64,000 nucleotides of DNA from Mactra quadrangularis (lineage: Eukaryota; Mollusca; Bivalvia; Venerida; Mactridae). The DNA lies in the NCBI GenBank assembly GCA_025267735.1, contig CM046304.1:24431381-24495380 (forward strand), given 5' to 3'. Made by a program: the position numbers and the translations under genes. The notes below the pieces were generated by a model. It was given only the letters and a program-made list of their open reading frames with translations, ran no database searches and was not told where the DNA came from. Shown piece after piece: positions 1-14,880 of the stretch; positions within the stretch are counted from its first letter, which is position 1; every line of letters begins with the position of its first letter.

Positions 1-3000
1 GAAACTCAATCTGCGGCAAATTCAATATGCCCGAAATTTTAAGACAACAAACTTGAGTATTTTTTGCACAACTCACTGTATTGCAATAGAAATGTTTCAT
101 CGTAAGGTGTATTACTGTTTCTATTGTAGTTTTGTTATTACTCAAGTTTTCAGTCATTACAGCAAACAATAACGCCTTTGATTAGAAAGTAATCGCATTT
201 CCGAGACTTCGACACAGGGCAATTTCACACTTATTTGAAAGAAATCTTTCAAGTTGAGATTTTTCTTGCTCGTCATCGCCTAGGCTAGCTGTAACATTAT
301 TTTTTTCATTTTTGCTTTACAAAACAAAACAAGAACAAAGGATATCTTATGAGACCGCAGGCTTAACTTCAAGTGAGCAGTAATTCATCTTCTCAGTCAA
401 AATCAATTATATCCTAAACTTGTTTTAAATATAGTTGAATTTTCTATAAATGGTGACTATAAGTGTCAAAGATTTCATTAAGTTACCAAGTAAAACATAT
501 AAGTAGAAGCTTGAAGCAGATGTATGTATGTAATAAAATAATAAAACACTCTACTGTTGTCTCATGGCAACTAAAATTGCATATTTTACATTCTTGGTGA
601 TTTGACTTGGTGCAGTTGATCAGTTTAACAAACTACATAGATAATCTGTGTCTGAAACTCAAAGTAATCAACAACAGACTATATAAAGATTGTATCCAGA
701 ACTCAAAATATTGGGGTTTTTCCACCCCAAAATCTGAGATAGCTAACAATGTTCTTCTGAGCAGGAAACATGGCCTAGTGGGCCTCAGGAGTCATAATTA
801 TGGTTAAAAAAAATACGTGAAACTTTCAATCAAAGACTTTATTTCTTCTGCAACTAAATGAGACCATTCGCGTGCAAACCTAACATCATTATTTACTAAC
901 TCGAGACACCAAATAGGCCTAACAGAGTGACTGCACCATAAAAAGTATTTATTTTTAACTCGAGGCACCAAATTAAAGGCCTAACAGAGTGCACCATTAT
1001 ATAATCAAGTATTTTATCTATAGTCATTACAGTCATAGTTATTTGGATTAATAAGAATATAAAACACAGACTGACTTCTACAAAGTTACAACTTACAAAG
1101 CATGGAGAAAATGCAAGAGACTTATAATGCAATAATAAAACATAGGGGAAATGCAAAGTGATATAAAGTTATTAGAAGAAATAATTTCTAAATGAAAACA
1201 ATATTGTCATTAATCTAAGATAGTAATAATATCTGAGTAAAAGACAAGCTGATAAGCCTTTTTAGGCTTTCAATGTACTCTGATACACTAGTAAACAATG
1301 GTTACATAAGAATATAAGACATAAAAAAATCTAGAAAAAATACCAGGAAAATTACATGGAAGATTTAATGCTTTGATGATGCCAGAGTCTTTTACCACAT
1401 TAAAAGACATTTAAATTAATCTAAGATTTATGCCTTTTTCTTATTCTTTCAAACTGGCTTTAATTATCATTCCAAACAAAGTACACCTGAGTTAAGAAAA
1501 TTCTTAGTTATTATAAGGTTTCAAAAGCCTGATTCTTCCTGTTCCCTCTCTCCTCTTACCAGGCCCTGAGGGCCGAGGCAGAAATAATGAATTGATATAT
1601 ACTGTGGTGGAGCACTTTCCTTGTTCAATCTAATGAAGTTAAAATGACATTTCAAGTCTCCTTCCATATTCATTTACAGCTGACTAAATTACAATTATGT
1701 ACTGCAACCTTAGATCAATGAAATCACCTTCAAGCAAGTGACACAACACAGTACCCACTTACTGTGACCTAGGAAGAGCGAAACAATTCTAAAAACAATT
1801 CTCTTGCTTAAGGAAATTAGAAGTACCCCAAGTGCGGTAACATGAACCCCTCAATCCCTAAATGTGCTTGACATACCACTGGACCACAACTCCTATTAAA
1901 ATCTAAAATAAAAATAATCTCTAAAAATCTGATAATAAAATAAACAATCAAATTTCCTAAAGAAAAAACAATTAATATCATTTTTCTTAGCAAAGTTATT
2001 TTAGAATCAATGTTAACACCAGTCTAAGAAAAATCAGAATCTCACTGACATTTTCCTAAGTTGAAGCTAAGAATATCCTAACATCATAAAATGACATTTA
2101 ACATTGTATGAGTCTTTGACCAGATCAAATGTTGACCAAGCACTGTCTTTATGTGTCATTCAAGAGAAAATAAGTAAATTAAGTCTTTTTAATGCCATCG
2201 GAAAGACAACGAGTCTTGAAATACGATACGCCCATAATAGTTTTATAGCATTAAATTCATCTGATATTTGCGTTAAATGGTACGATCAGACATATTAGAA
2301 GTTATTTGACTAGAGGATCATGGGAAGGGATGTATGACCATATCGGCTAGAATGATTTATGGCGGAGCACTCAAAGACCAGTATTCCTATACTAAGGCTA
2401 TACATTGTCTTGGAATGACAAGCAAGCAAAAGGTTCCAATTATAGTTGAGTTAGGGGGCAAAAAAGGGACATAAATCAATTAGGGTGGCAACCAAGATCC
2501 TGACTGAATTCTCATTAATATCAATACTTTGTGAAATAATTGGCTAAGATAGTTGATAAATGGGCTCACCCCATGTTGTCAGACTTATGAAATTTCTCCG
2601 CTATTTTTGTTAAAATATGGTCTAGCTGAAATATGGTTTTCGTTCATTATGGATTAATAACGGAATCTGTCAATGAGTATAATATTTAGAAACAAATAAT
2701 GATGCAAAATGAAGGATATAATAGTCTTCATTAATAATTCAAAGATATCTCACTTCGATAAAAGTGCCGTCAGATATTGACGTGGGCTGTGTGGGGTCCT
2801 AAGAACACTATGCTCACTTACAAAAAAAATCCCCGCCAGTTATAATCGATCCAGGCAGCATGTCGTTCTTAGTGTAACGTTTCTGAAAAAACTGCGCAGA
2901 CAGCAACTGTTATATATATAGACTTATTCCTCATAAAAGCCAAAAATAGATTATTGATTTATCGTTCCCCGCTTTTCTTTTCACGGCCCCCATAGTGCCG

Positions 3001-4890
3001 AGACTGATGGTACCTGATATATTAGAAAGAGTAATTAATGAATCACCAGATAACCATCGGTTCTTTAACTATCCATTTAACGATAATTATCTTAATTATT
3101 GCTATAAGTCAATTAACGATTCTGGAACCCTGTTCTCAAAACTGATTAAGTTTCGTAACAAATTAAACGTAAATTGAACTGACATAGAAGGATGTACATT
3201 GCAGAATTGTATTCTGGGAAAACGCTTTTTTTTGTTTTTATAGCATCGAATCTGAAACACAAAGACCTTTTTCAAAGTTTTTATTTTTTAATTTTTGCAG
3301 CAGCACTGCAACGATAATTTAATTACAATTAAATTAGAAATAAAAATTTTACCCGAGAGAACCCTTAATGAAATAAGATAAGATTATATTTTATTCTAAA
3401 CTATCAAACAATGGTTGAATTTCCTGACTACAGTAGTTGAACAATGACACCCATGGTAGAGTCTGCATGGTATATAAATATAAACTTTAATTAGAACTAT
3501 TTGATAGATACAATAATACATTGTTTCTGTTTTCTGTTTTAAACATTTTACTGATTGCGTTATTGCATGTTAGATCAATGTAACATGAAGCCAGGAACCA
3601 TCTTGCAGTTATCAGACTATTTCTGGGTTCAAGTGTCAGACTATAATACATTAGGAACCATTTTGACTTGTTTGACATTTCACCTTGTATTAGGGTTCAT
3701 GTAAGACCAAATCTAGAGCCTGGGAACATTCAACTGGCCAATTATAAGACTTAAAGCGCCTGAGTACCAAGTGTCAAGTCAAGAAGGAGTGAAAGACCAT
3801 TCAATAAACTGTTTATCATACCATAAGAGATATCTCAGTCATTTGTCATAATAAATGCACTATGCCCATCCAATTCCTATATAAGACAATTTTATACTAT
3901 GGACATAAGTTTACAATTGACACAATACAAATGACAGGAACTTCACTCTCATAGCCATGTCATGTGCCAAACCATCTAAGTTAAATGTGTATGCATCTAG
4001 AATACCGGTAGCTTGAATATAGTTTTTATGAAGAACAACAGCCTGACAGATAAAAACATTGACTTAAGATTAACTATAACATCATACCAAATACCCTGTA
4101 ATAATCTCTAATATCATGAAGTAGTTTAAACCCAAGTACCATTCAGTCATAAAAACCTTGAAGTATTTAGTGCACATATGAAATACATGCAATTTTGGTA
4201 ATAATACAAAGTGGTACTTGATATTAAACAAGGGTAAAGAAATTTGAACTCTCTTCAAAGAAAGGTGCATACTCTCCAAATTAAAGGTGGATGCTCTTCA
4301 AAATGAAGGTGATGCTCTCAAAAAACCAAGTAGCAGCTCTTCAAATAGGAGATTGGAGAGTATAAAGTTTAATACAAAACATGCAGACACATGCCATTAT
4401 AATGAGTATCACATCACTTTTTCTTCATTATTAGACATTATCATTACTAAAGATAAAATAAAGCAATAAAGTGACAGTTTGATGCTTTTGAAACAATAGC
4501 AATGAATAAGTCCTTAAAGTGTTTTCTGAAGCAGCCATCTGCCTCAAATTGACGTCTGCATGATGTGCATGCTACATTTACATATTAATGACATCAGCTC
4601 CCCTATTGCATTCAGACTTTGTATGAAATGGTATTAAAAGTGATCTGAAGTATTCTAACCACAGTTTCAATGACAATTTGTTTTGCAATGTACTGTAATA
4701 GCAATTAACATGAAACCTCTCATAACACTACTTCTCAACAACAAATGTATGAAAAAGAACCCTTTTACTGTTGGTGCACTGCAAAAACCTTACAAACAAA
4801 CTAACTCAAGAGCAGCTAGCTTTAATTCACCCCTTTTATTCATTTTCAAAATATAGCCAATTTTGAACCCACAATTTCTAGTGCAGCAAA
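1..4890. other. AT-rich non-coding stretch, no gene seen
   Basis: I see no exon-like sequence on either strand here. Open frames are short and of ordinary AT-rich composition. The part around 2,750-3,180 is slightly richer in CpG and contains a 57-codon open frame beginning at the ATG near 3,006 (MVPDILERVI...). It has no recognisable domain, no clear splice sites and no repeat relationship, so it is left uncalled. Polyadenylation-like AATAAA words occur by chance. Confidence 0.5.
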
Positions 4891-4896
4891 TCATAA

Positions 4897-4960
4897 GTTT
4901 AGGGCAAAATGGTCGTAACTCAGTCTTTTTTAACTTGAGTTATGACCATTTTGCGCTAAG
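4897..4960. repeat. Imperfect inverted repeat (hairpin)
   Basis: The left arm (around GGCAAAATGGTCGTAACTCA) and right arm (TGAGTTATGACCATTTTGCG) are reverse complements with only a few mismatches. They are separated by a short T-rich loop. The arms are about 25 bp. It may be the core of a small foldback element; no second copy was noticed in the window. Confidence 0.55.
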
Positions 4961-7900
4961 TCCACGATAAAACAAAATTAAATGAAGTATAGTATATAAA
5001 TTGAATCATTAATATTTAGAATAAATTAGTGGTATGTCCCTCAAAGGTAAAATATGTTCAACTGTCAATCAGACTGTGAAATACTGTTATAGTTAGTTTT
5101 GTCATTAAAAACTCATAACAATGATAAATTTAACAGATTAGAAATAAAAACTAATGTTCCCGTAATTACAATGGCAACATTTTGTGTCACACATCAAAGC
5201 ATCGAAGACCTTATCTCTCTTAAAATCAGTCCTAAAATCAGTCATCAGTTCTCCATCAGTCCACTAATCCATCAAATTAAAAAAAAAATATACTGATGGT
5301 TCAGAGCAAAACAAGACTTAGTTTAAATCCATCTTTATTTACATGTAGTTAGACTAGTCTGGCATGAATATTTTCATCCTTCAAAATCCTTAATATACAG
5401 TAAAACCTGTGTTACTAAAAGCAATCAAATATGGGAAGCAAAATAATGACGAAACTTATCTCTAGTATATTACAGATGTTACATGTACAGATCAAATTAT
5501 AATGAAAATTATGTTTTTATGTATCTTGAGTTACCAACTTACAATAAGTGAGATATTACTTGATATTAAGGTGTACCAAATAATTATTAAATCTGCATTA
5601 AATGTTTATTAAACTTTGCAGTATACACACTTAAGTTTTCATGTATTTTTTGACAGCATTAGTTCAGTGTAGGTAATATTTCTGCATTTTACATTTAAAC
5701 AGGGGACTACAATATTAACTATTTCATTAAATAACACTTAATATTTATTTTAAGTCAAATATTCAAATTCTTATGTAAAACTTAAGTCAAACAATAAACA
5801 ATTGTAGTACCATAATAACAAAGATCACCCATGCTATAATTTGCATTAAAATGAGACAGATCTCAAATCTCTTCAGAGATTAGTTCTTGCCTGAGACCAC
5901 TACACTCAGGTTTGATTGTACTTTATCAAATACTATCAAACTAGTGACTCAATTCCCAACTTAAATTAATCATCCAATGATGAGGTGGAAATACTTACAG
6001 AATTATTTATAGACCAGCTCATGAACACTAGTCCCCAGACATTATCTTAAAGTTCAGGGGCAAATCTAGCACGCCAATACATGGAGTCATGGCAATGTGG
6101 AATTTCAATTATTACTAAGTACTTAACAAATAATGTTGAAACATTTAATGGTATTCAAAATGAGTTTCAAATTACAATACAAGTATGATATGAAAATAAA
6201 GTTTTAAGAATCAAGGGATCATACTACCAGAAAAATCTTATGCAAAAATCACTTTAAAACAAAATGATGTACATGTATATAATGCTATTGTGATTAATAC
6301 ATAATTCTATCAATTCAAAAAATGGCGTGAATTAACAAGAATTATAAGTTGTTCTAAATATAGCATCATTAATGTATTTGTATCGTATAATTATATCATT
6401 CCCCTTGATTACAAATCTATGGTTTAAAACTCCCGCCCCTCACACCCCCACCCCCTCAGAAAAACTGTCTAGATCCAATCCAGATAATAGTTAACATAGC
6501 TACACATTAGAATGGCATCAATCCTTCAATCTTCATTCTGTATTGTTTCAAATTATCATTAACTTCAAACTATACGACATTTAATACACATAAAACTGGG
6601 AAAAACTAGCGAAATCAAAATAGTTAACATCAGTTTATGATTATTGAGTTGGCAACATTTTTTCTGCTTTATAATGAAAAATGATGGTGATCAGTCATTG
6701 ATGTGTGGATGCATGTGATATTCAATCCATTGGAAAAATGCATTCATTAGAATAGGTTATACTGTTTTTAATCATGAAGTGATACCTAATTCAACAATTG
6801 TCATTCAAGTCATAATGATTATGAACAGTCTAGTTTAACTATTCAAGGTGTGCTTTTTTCAAATTAATTACCCAAATTAACTTGTACATTTTTAATGATT
6901 TTCATTTGCATGTGACATTGATTTTATGGACCACAAAGTTAGAAGTAGGTTATAAGTTTTTGTCAATGTCAGTTATGGGAAAAATTCATTATTTTGTCTA
7001 AATTAGTTGTGCATTTTAATGACAATTAAGCAATTAAATTCTGCAATATTTATTAGTCAGAGTAATGTTTGTTATAACAACCCTAATTGACCTTTCTATG
7101 CAACAATGCCATATTTATCATTATTCCAAACAAGCCATTGGACTCAATTTTCAACAGCAATTCACAAACATCATTAAAGTTTAAAATTTCAAATGAAAAC
7201 ATCCAATTAATCTAGGTTCAAACTTCCACAAATTGATTTTCTAGAAGGGTTCTCCTATATAATGTGTAAAAGAGCCCATATTATTACTAATTAATGTGTC
7301 ACCAGTAAACCAGTCTAAGAATTAAAGAGTCTGAGTCACCTAGAAGCTTGGATTATAAGATGTTATCATGTCATGGTAATTATTATAATGATGTTTAATA
7401 AGCTTCTACTGATATAGATCACACAGGAAGATTTATAATGGTGGCTCTCAGGGGTCAATTACAGAAATTAACAACTATGAAGATAGGAAACTGTATTAAG
7501 GGATAAGACAAGATGGTTTCAATAAACATTATGATAATATACCATCTTATTATAATTGTATTATTAGTAATCAATACTTCTTCGTTAAATTCTGTATAAA
7601 CTAAGTAAGGGGTACATAACAGTACATGCTCTTGACAAGCTTTATCATAATGGAATTGTCTAAGTGTTGTCAAGCCAAAAATTTAGAAATAAGCAATTTT
7701 GTATTATCTTACTTCAAACAATAATTTCTCAAGCATATTTTACATGCATTTTGTACATTATATGTAAATCAATATTGCAAAAAAGAACACTTTGACAAAA
7801 AAACATTTTTAGAGTTTTAGTAGTCATTCACCATCTAACAATGCCTTCAGAACAAAGAGGTACATGTACACAAGAAACAAGCCTGGAAACTAACAACTCA

Positions 7901-8889
7901 TTATAATAGAGAAACTTGAGAAAATTATCATTTTAATAATAAAATTTAAATTACATCACCCCATTAATGAACAGAATGAAAAGTAAAGCATGAGTGATAC
8001 ATGACTGTATAATACCACAAGCAGATATCCAGCAGTTAATGAAATACAGTAATACTATACGACACATGTACACATGTATAATATAAGGGTTCTGTTTTCA
8101 TTTTACATTGATAACATCACAGTTTGCAATTCTAGAACAATTTAATAACCAATGATGCAGTGTTTGTAACAAATGATAAAGTGTGCACCATTGATGTGAA
8201 ATTTGAATACCAGATTTTTACAAAGACCAGAGTTTCATTGTCGGCCCTTAAGGTAGAGTTCTAGAATAATACACCTGATGAAATGTTGGCCAATTTACTT
8301 GATCATGATAGTTTAGACAGTGAGTCTATGAATGTGCAGTCACATTATATTTTGAAAACATCATAATTGTCAGTTTTAGAAAATCAAGCTAATTTGAATC
8401 CTGCCAGTTTTAATGCTCATTTTGACAATGTTACATGAAACTCATAATGGGAATTCTACCTTACAACTGTTGGTACACCCAGCTGCAGTAAAATAATCCA
8501 ACCTTTTTTCAGATAATATTTATTGAATGACAATTAAATCTGTTCATTGATGTGTATTAGTAGTATAAAATTTCAGAAAAAAAACTTGAAAATGAAAACA
8601 TCTAACAAAGTGCTGCTATCAATTCATAAACAAAAGGTACAATAGGATTCTCATTGAAAATAAATTGAATATAAATGATCAGTTAAAATGATGCTATATA
8701 TTATTTCACAAATTAAGTACTCTTACTTCAAAATCTATAAAACGCAAGTAATATGGGTCAAAGTTCAACTAGTCATCATGAAAAGTAAATACTAGCATTC
8801 ACTTAACTTCTAGGTTTCTAGGTAATTAAATAATGTTAAGATACAAAAACCTAGTCAATTAGCATGACCATATAATTATGCATATCTTA
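4961..8889. other. AT-rich non-coding stretch, nothing identified
   Basis: No exon, RNA gene or tandem repeat was recognised. A short sequence at about 5,398 (CAGTAAAACCTGTGTTACT) resembles one end of a Tc1/pogo-type inverted repeat, but no partner end was found, so it is not called as an element. Confidence 0.45.
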
Positions 8890-9058
8890 TTCAACTTTCA
8901 AGGGCACATACTTTACCCTGCTGATTTAAATACATGAAATTTGTTTAATAATCCCCATATTTAAGTATTGGTATCTATTTTTATAGATTGTAAGAACAGA
9001 AGTACAGATTTAAGTAATTAAATCAGTGGGGTTAATATATGCACTAATGACAGTTGAA
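8890..9058. mobile_element. Foldback MITE, copy 1 of a local family
   Basis: The ends are inverted relatives: the left begins TTCAACTTTCAAGGGCACAT and continues through a ...TTTACCCTGCTGATTTAAATAC motif. The right carries AAATCAGTGGGGTTAATATAT and ends TGACAGTTGAA. The same paired motifs, with the terminus TTCAACTGTCAGTGG, recur near 14,753, 24,672 and 40,558, so this is a non-autonomous DNA element family. It has no coding capacity, and the superfamily is not assigned. Confidence 0.65.
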
Positions 9059-12000
9059 TTAATTTAACCATACAAAGATAGTTGAACTCATTCACAATGA
9101 TATTAAAGAGTTCTCACATCATAGTCAAAAGCATTTATATTGTACAAGAAGAACTAACAAAGCCAGTAATCCATTGTATTACATAAATAAGTCTAGGGCA
9201 ACTGACCCTGTCAAATACAGTATCTAGTGATACAATATTAGAGTCGAAACGACAAAGAATTATAATTTTTCATGGTGTTTATGACAATGGAGACAGTGAG
9301 TCTATAAAAAAATAAAACTATCCCAATGACTTATGTAAAATGTCTATTAAAATATATTATAAAGTAATTTCACATAATATCAAAATGTTAGGGGATTGTC
9401 CAATTTTTATCATAATGACCCAATCCTATGTAAAACATGCATAATGATAATCCACATAATTTGCATAAAATATATGAAACATTTGTAATAATAATTTGCA
9501 TAATTTGCATAAAATATGCTAATGATTTTATAAGAGATAAAAAGACAAAGGAATTTTAAGGTTAAAGCATGAATAGAGAGGTCATACCATCACTTGACCT
9601 TAATGTACATTATGATAAATTCATAAATATCACAAGGTTATTCAGTTGAGAAGACATTTTGCACTGCAGTACAACAAGTACAGAATTATGAATAAAAGTG
9701 TCCCTGATATGCTTTATTTTACAATACAAATGACACAAACTTATAATTAAGCCCATGATTAAGGTATACTGCAAAGACCATTTGCAGACGCTTCTGGCCC
9801 CTAACAAAGATCATCCTTAGGGTATAAGAAAGACCACCATCGACCCTGATGACCCATCTCCCATCCTGAATAACTGGATCAGTACATATTGCTGATGATA
9901 TATATACTCTCATATATCTCAAAAAATTAAAACAAGAATGCATCTTCATTGTAATGCCTGATTGATGCTATTCACACAACATATTATTCGAAACAACCCT
10001 CTACCCATCAATGGTCAAACACTGACTGCTAGATCACATTCTAAAATATCTGCTAAACTGTGTACTTCACTTACCTGAAAATAGACAAGAAATAATGTCA
10101 ATGTTACATAATAGATAATCAATGCATTTTACGAAGACATGCACAAAACATACTTACTTATAAATATAAATGAAAATAAAACCAGATGCAAATAATATTC
10201 AATACAAAGGATATCAAAAACTGAGAAAACATTCACCAAAAGTAGATGGCTAAATATCTATGAAAAGGTCAAGGTCAACTTAACATAACTTTCAATGTCA
10301 AGGTCAAAATATAATTATTCCATAGTCAAAGACAAAAAAATATTTTTGTCAATTATTAGTAGAAGTTTTTAAGTCAAGATCAGTCAAATATAAAGAAAGA
10401 TTGAAATTTGAAAGGTCAAGGTCATAATACATTGTACCAGTACATTGTGTTTGCATATTACTAATGTATATTTTTGAACATATTGCATGACTTTGATTCA
10501 ATTAGGTAAAATTTCTTCCCAAAATACACACAACACATACACAATGTCATGCAACATGAGATGACCTTGAATTGTGCTGAATTTGAATGTCATTCAACTG
10601 TAAAGAAATCATGTGCACTATATTACAAGAAAATACATAAAATAGATGTGGAGGTAGGCCATGTAGCGCCTTTATCAGAACATTTCTAAAAACTTAACTT
10701 GTAATCAGAAATTAATAACTGGTGACATTAAATTAAAATTAATTTATACCAATCCCTTTGGAAAAGCGACAAACATTAATTCATAAAACAATATGCAATT
10801 TATATTGCCAGATCACAATTTGTACTCTTGGAAGATCCTTGCAGAAAATTTCCATTTTTTTGCTTGTAAAATGTCAATCAAAACAATCATGCTGAAAATT
10901 TTTACCAACACAACATTTATTCATATTAATTAAAGATAAATTGAAACTTTAAATTTTCCTGAACAAATTGTATTTACTGAAAACGATATCCTTAATTATT
11001 TATTTTTTCCTGAATAATTTCATTGAGTATTTCCAAGCTATTTCAGTTGCAACTTAACTCACAAAATTCTAGCTCATAGAGTAACTCTTTCATTTAGAAC
11101 TTGGCTAAATAATGTACCAAGACTCCTCCTAGATGAAACCCTGGAAAAACTCGAGCCCCTAGGGCTTGCCATTATAGGTCATCCTAATAGCCCCTGACAA
11201 CCCATGTTTGTTTAGGCAAAATTGTTACTGCACGCTACTGAACATTGGTCCTGGCAAGGGTTTTTTGTTGTTGTTTTTTTTTACCGGCCAACCTATACTG
11301 TTTAAACTATGAATGTAGAAGTTTGAACCCAGGCACAGCCCTTTGCATATAGTACTAAGTACCTAATTTCTCTAATCCCTAGTACATTGTTTGTTCTAGA
11401 CATCTACATGTACATAAAACAAGAAAAATTAGAAAATTCTTGGCACAGAAAAAAACAACAGAAGATACAATGTATCCAAACAATATGCCTGGAGGCTTTG
11501 AATAATTTATTAACTTTTTCATGAAAAATTCATCAAAGACTACCATGTTCCAATAATAAAAGTCATGTGACATGAGTTAGTCGCAGAAACAAGCAGTATA
11601 GGGCATTAAAAAGCTTTATTTCCAGTTATTCTTCTCAGATATGAGATTTTTTCAAATTATGTCTTTTTTAGCATTAGAAAATAATTGTTAAAACACGTTA
11701 CCTTGGCAACCAAGTCATCTTATATTATTTTTATTGCTTTACTCAAATTTTATTTAGATTTAATGATCAAAATGCTAGATCTCTTATAGACACATCTTGA
11801 TTTTTACACATCATTAAATTCTTGTATAAAAATATGAAAAAAAAATAAAGTAACAATTAGCCTAATACAACTACACATATAAAATATTAGTTCAGACGCG
11901 CGACCCTCAAGCTTCATCAACTTTATTGGAAATATTTTATAATATTGACGACCTCTCCGTTACAATCTTAAAGAAATTTAATAATAAAGAGAATAAATGA

Positions 12001-13928
12001 CCCCAAAGGCATCATAATTAGCAGAAAGGTTTCATGAAATCATAAGGGAATTTTGCTTTTCCATTAATATGAAGAAATTGGCGAAAATACATTAAAGTAT
12101 AAAATAACGACAGCTGTTTTCTATGTCCTTGAGGCGATCATAAACTCGTTGGATGATTGTCATGAAATATCAATATCAATTCTTTGCCCTTTTACCCGAA
12201 ATGTCTCGACATCAAAGACACAATGTAACACGTTATAGCGACTTTAATAACCCATTTAAAATCATAAAACCTAATTTTAACAGCTAGTGAAATAATTGAA
12301 TAAAAAATAGTTTGTAATTCATTTCACTAGTGACATTGTGTAGCAAAAATTAGACAATGGCTGATAGTGTCATTTACTAAGTTCAGAAACTTAAGAATCA
12401 ATTTCAGAGTAGATTAAAAAGTGGGAATTACATAATGTCCATATAGTAATATTTATAATCATGAAAATATAACAAAGACTAAATTCAAATGAGAAGTGCA
12501 AAATTCTAAATGATAGATGATCATTTCAGGAGTTTTGTGACAGTCTAATGCTACAAAACTTTCCTTCTAGCATTAAAGTTAACAATATAACATTCATAAA
12601 AGTATCCAGTAGACAAGGTGCAAATGTTAGTTGAGTTCCAATGAATGGTCAGTACAAGCTAACGTGACAAAAATATTGCAACGAAATATGTCACTTAACA
12701 CAGCTGTATTCATAAACATACAAACGCTATAATATACAAGCATAATTACACCAAAATTAGGCCGGACAGACATGAACTATCAGGGACATCAAATCTATGT
12801 GTAATATAGACTGACATGAAAAAAGGGTCTCTTGTTGTTACTATACCACAGACTTAATGGAAATAAATGCACATCATTTGATTACAGAGGCATTACTATT
12901 CCTGTGTGTTGGTTACAGCTGAAGTAAAATACGATATATCTATGTAAACATCTATCCCTAGGGGCTGAGCGAACATCGTATCCACGTCATATATACTAAG
13001 AATAAATCTACTGTGTAGCATTTAAACAAGAACGGGCAACAATTCTCGATTTTCAGCTAAAACGTTCATTAAGACTTGATAAATAATTCATAGCCGAAAC
13101 GGAACAAAAACGGCAGACAACGTTTGTAAAGATTTTCCTTTCGACTTAACAAAGCCGTAAATCACGAAACAACATTGGGGTAATAATTAACTGATGAACA
13201 AGCAATGCACTAACATGAGCAAAATGCCTAGCAATACCTTAAAGGCAGAAAACAATGCCTGCGTGCACATAATATTTTTCCCTCAAAATATTTTGCACCA
13301 CATGCAAAAAACAGATGAGAGCAACTTCCTTTGTTTAAACCTTGTGAAAATAAGGATTCATTTAAAAACAAGCCCTATAATTAATCAGGAAGAAGGGAAA
13401 CTCTATAAGTGTGATATTTAGGATTTTTTGCAATGCCAAGGTGTAAACTGGCTTCCACTGCAATTCACGACATTTTTTTATTAAAGATAAAGCGCCATCT
13501 AGTATCCTTTAATTACATTATATTTTCCCTGTCATGATGTAATATTTTCTGGCTAATACAATTTTATTTCGTGCCATATGGAGACAAATTATTCTCACAA
13601 AAAAGAGTTAACAAATAGAATTAAATCCAAAGAAACTTAAATAATGTCAAAGACATTAAATCAACTCAAAGTTACAAAAATAGAGAAAAGAATAACATAA
13701 CACAAAATAGGCTATCAGTTGTAATAATGTCTATTCAAAGAGCGTGAAATTTCTAACAATGATTCGACAAAAGAGACGCGAGACTCGTAAGGTCATTGCG
13801 GCCAATCCCCTGTAATGAAATTATTGAATTCGCTATCTCCTGGGACATGAGATTCACAGTGGATCAAAATAAAGACATCGAAAGCTAATGTAGAAAGCGA
13901 AACACAATTAATAATTCGCTTACAGAGC
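9059..13928. other. AT-rich non-coding stretch upstream of the + strand gene
   Basis: No exon was recognised. Around 10,262-10,430 there are a few AGGTCAAGGTCA-like words on the + strand. The stretch 11,890-13,160 contains more CpG than its surroundings, which would fit a promoter or 5' flank for the proposed signal-peptide exon that follows, but no TATA box or initiator stands out. Confidence 0.35.
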
Positions 13929-14037
13929 ATGTTTAGGTCAGAGATGAGATTTTTGGATATCGTAGACGTTATTTTAGCGATGTTAACGATCAATACATTG
14001 TTTAGCGTACCAGTGTATTGTACTAAGCAGAATTTAA
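13929..14037 (+). CDS. Possible signal-peptide exon (exon 1) of the putative GPI-anchored protein gene
   Basis: This open frame starts MFRSEMRFLDIVDVILAMLT and continues through hydrophobic residues to PVYCTKQNL, which reads like a secretory signal peptide with a small-residue region before the mature chain. A GT at 14,038 (TTTAA|GTTATT) would end the exon one base into a codon. That is the phase demanded by the next supported exon at 18,247, and joining them gives Thr at the junction (…QNL-T-QKYHG…). An alternative start is Met6. The donor is weak and the ATG lies three bases after a CAG, so an upstream 5'UTR exon is possible. The assignment rests on phase and hydrophobicity only. The true first exon could lie elsewhere, including inside or upstream of the transposon-filled interval that follows. 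RNA evidence would decide. Confidence 0.33.
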
Positions 14038-14752
14038 GTTATTTTTTTCTTATTATCTTACGATATGGACACGCCAATTCTTTTATCATCGAAAGGATAG
14101 GATCATTGTTATGAATATTTTATATGGCATGAAATTACTTGCTACAATACTGGAGCGGATCCAAACCAATGGTTTTTATACTAACAAGGAATTTTGGCTA
14201 ACAATATGATTTATACTATGTCTTAATGATAGAGTGCCAAGTTACAAATGATTTACAGTCAATACATTACCTATCAAAATACAACAATGAAAGTTATTCT
14301 ATATTTATTCATTTATACATGATTTCCAATATAACAAGTCAAAAAAAATAGTTCCTGAAATTAATTCACTAACGAAAAGTAGTTCCCCTAATAGATTATT
14401 TCTATACCATGATATATTCATGGAGTTACGAAGTCAGCTGGTGTCAAAGTGAGCCAGAGGCAGAGCTCTTAAAACACTCCAAGATGGCATAAAACACAAT
14501 ACATTAGTACACATGGACTAGAAATAGCGTATATTAGAAAAGTGCAAGAAAAAGTGTTTTTTGGTAACAGCTGTGTACAAACATACAAATTTAGTCATTT
14601 GAATAAGCCAGGCTTCAAAAAGTCATGCATGTATATCCCTTCACGGAAAAAGTGCTATTAATTCCCATTTAAAGCTTATTTAACATACAATATGTGGTAC
14701 TCAGGCACCATATTTTGTGTATTATAAATATTTATGGTATTATTGATAAACT

Positions 14753-14880
14753 TTAAACTGTCAGTGGATCATACATTAACCCCTCTGATTTAAATACTCA
14801 ATACAGTATTTTTGTACTCATTTTTGATAACTGAGAATCTAAATCAAAAGGGATTGAAGTATGCGCCACTGACAGTTGAA
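14753..14880. mobile_element. Foldback MITE, copy 2 of the local family
   Basis: The left end (AAACTGTCAGTGG, then CATACATTAACCCCTCTGATT) and the right end (AAATCAAAAGGG…, then CCACTGACAGTTGAA) are near-perfect inverted copies. At about 128 bp it is the shortest family member seen. It lies in the proposed first intron, just left of the pearl-like element. Confidence 0.7.

Noticed and set aside
2995..3177. Small protein gene on the + strand
   Set aside because: Isolated 57-60 codon frame with no splice sites, family signature or neighbouring gene context. Chance frames of this size are common here.
5398..5420. Tc1/pogo-type transposon end (CAGTAAAACCTGTG…)
   Set aside because: Only one end-like word was found and no inverse partner nearby.
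13793..13993. - strand frame opposite the proposed signal-peptide exon
   Set aside because: It overlaps the more plausible + strand frame and shows no motif or splice connection.
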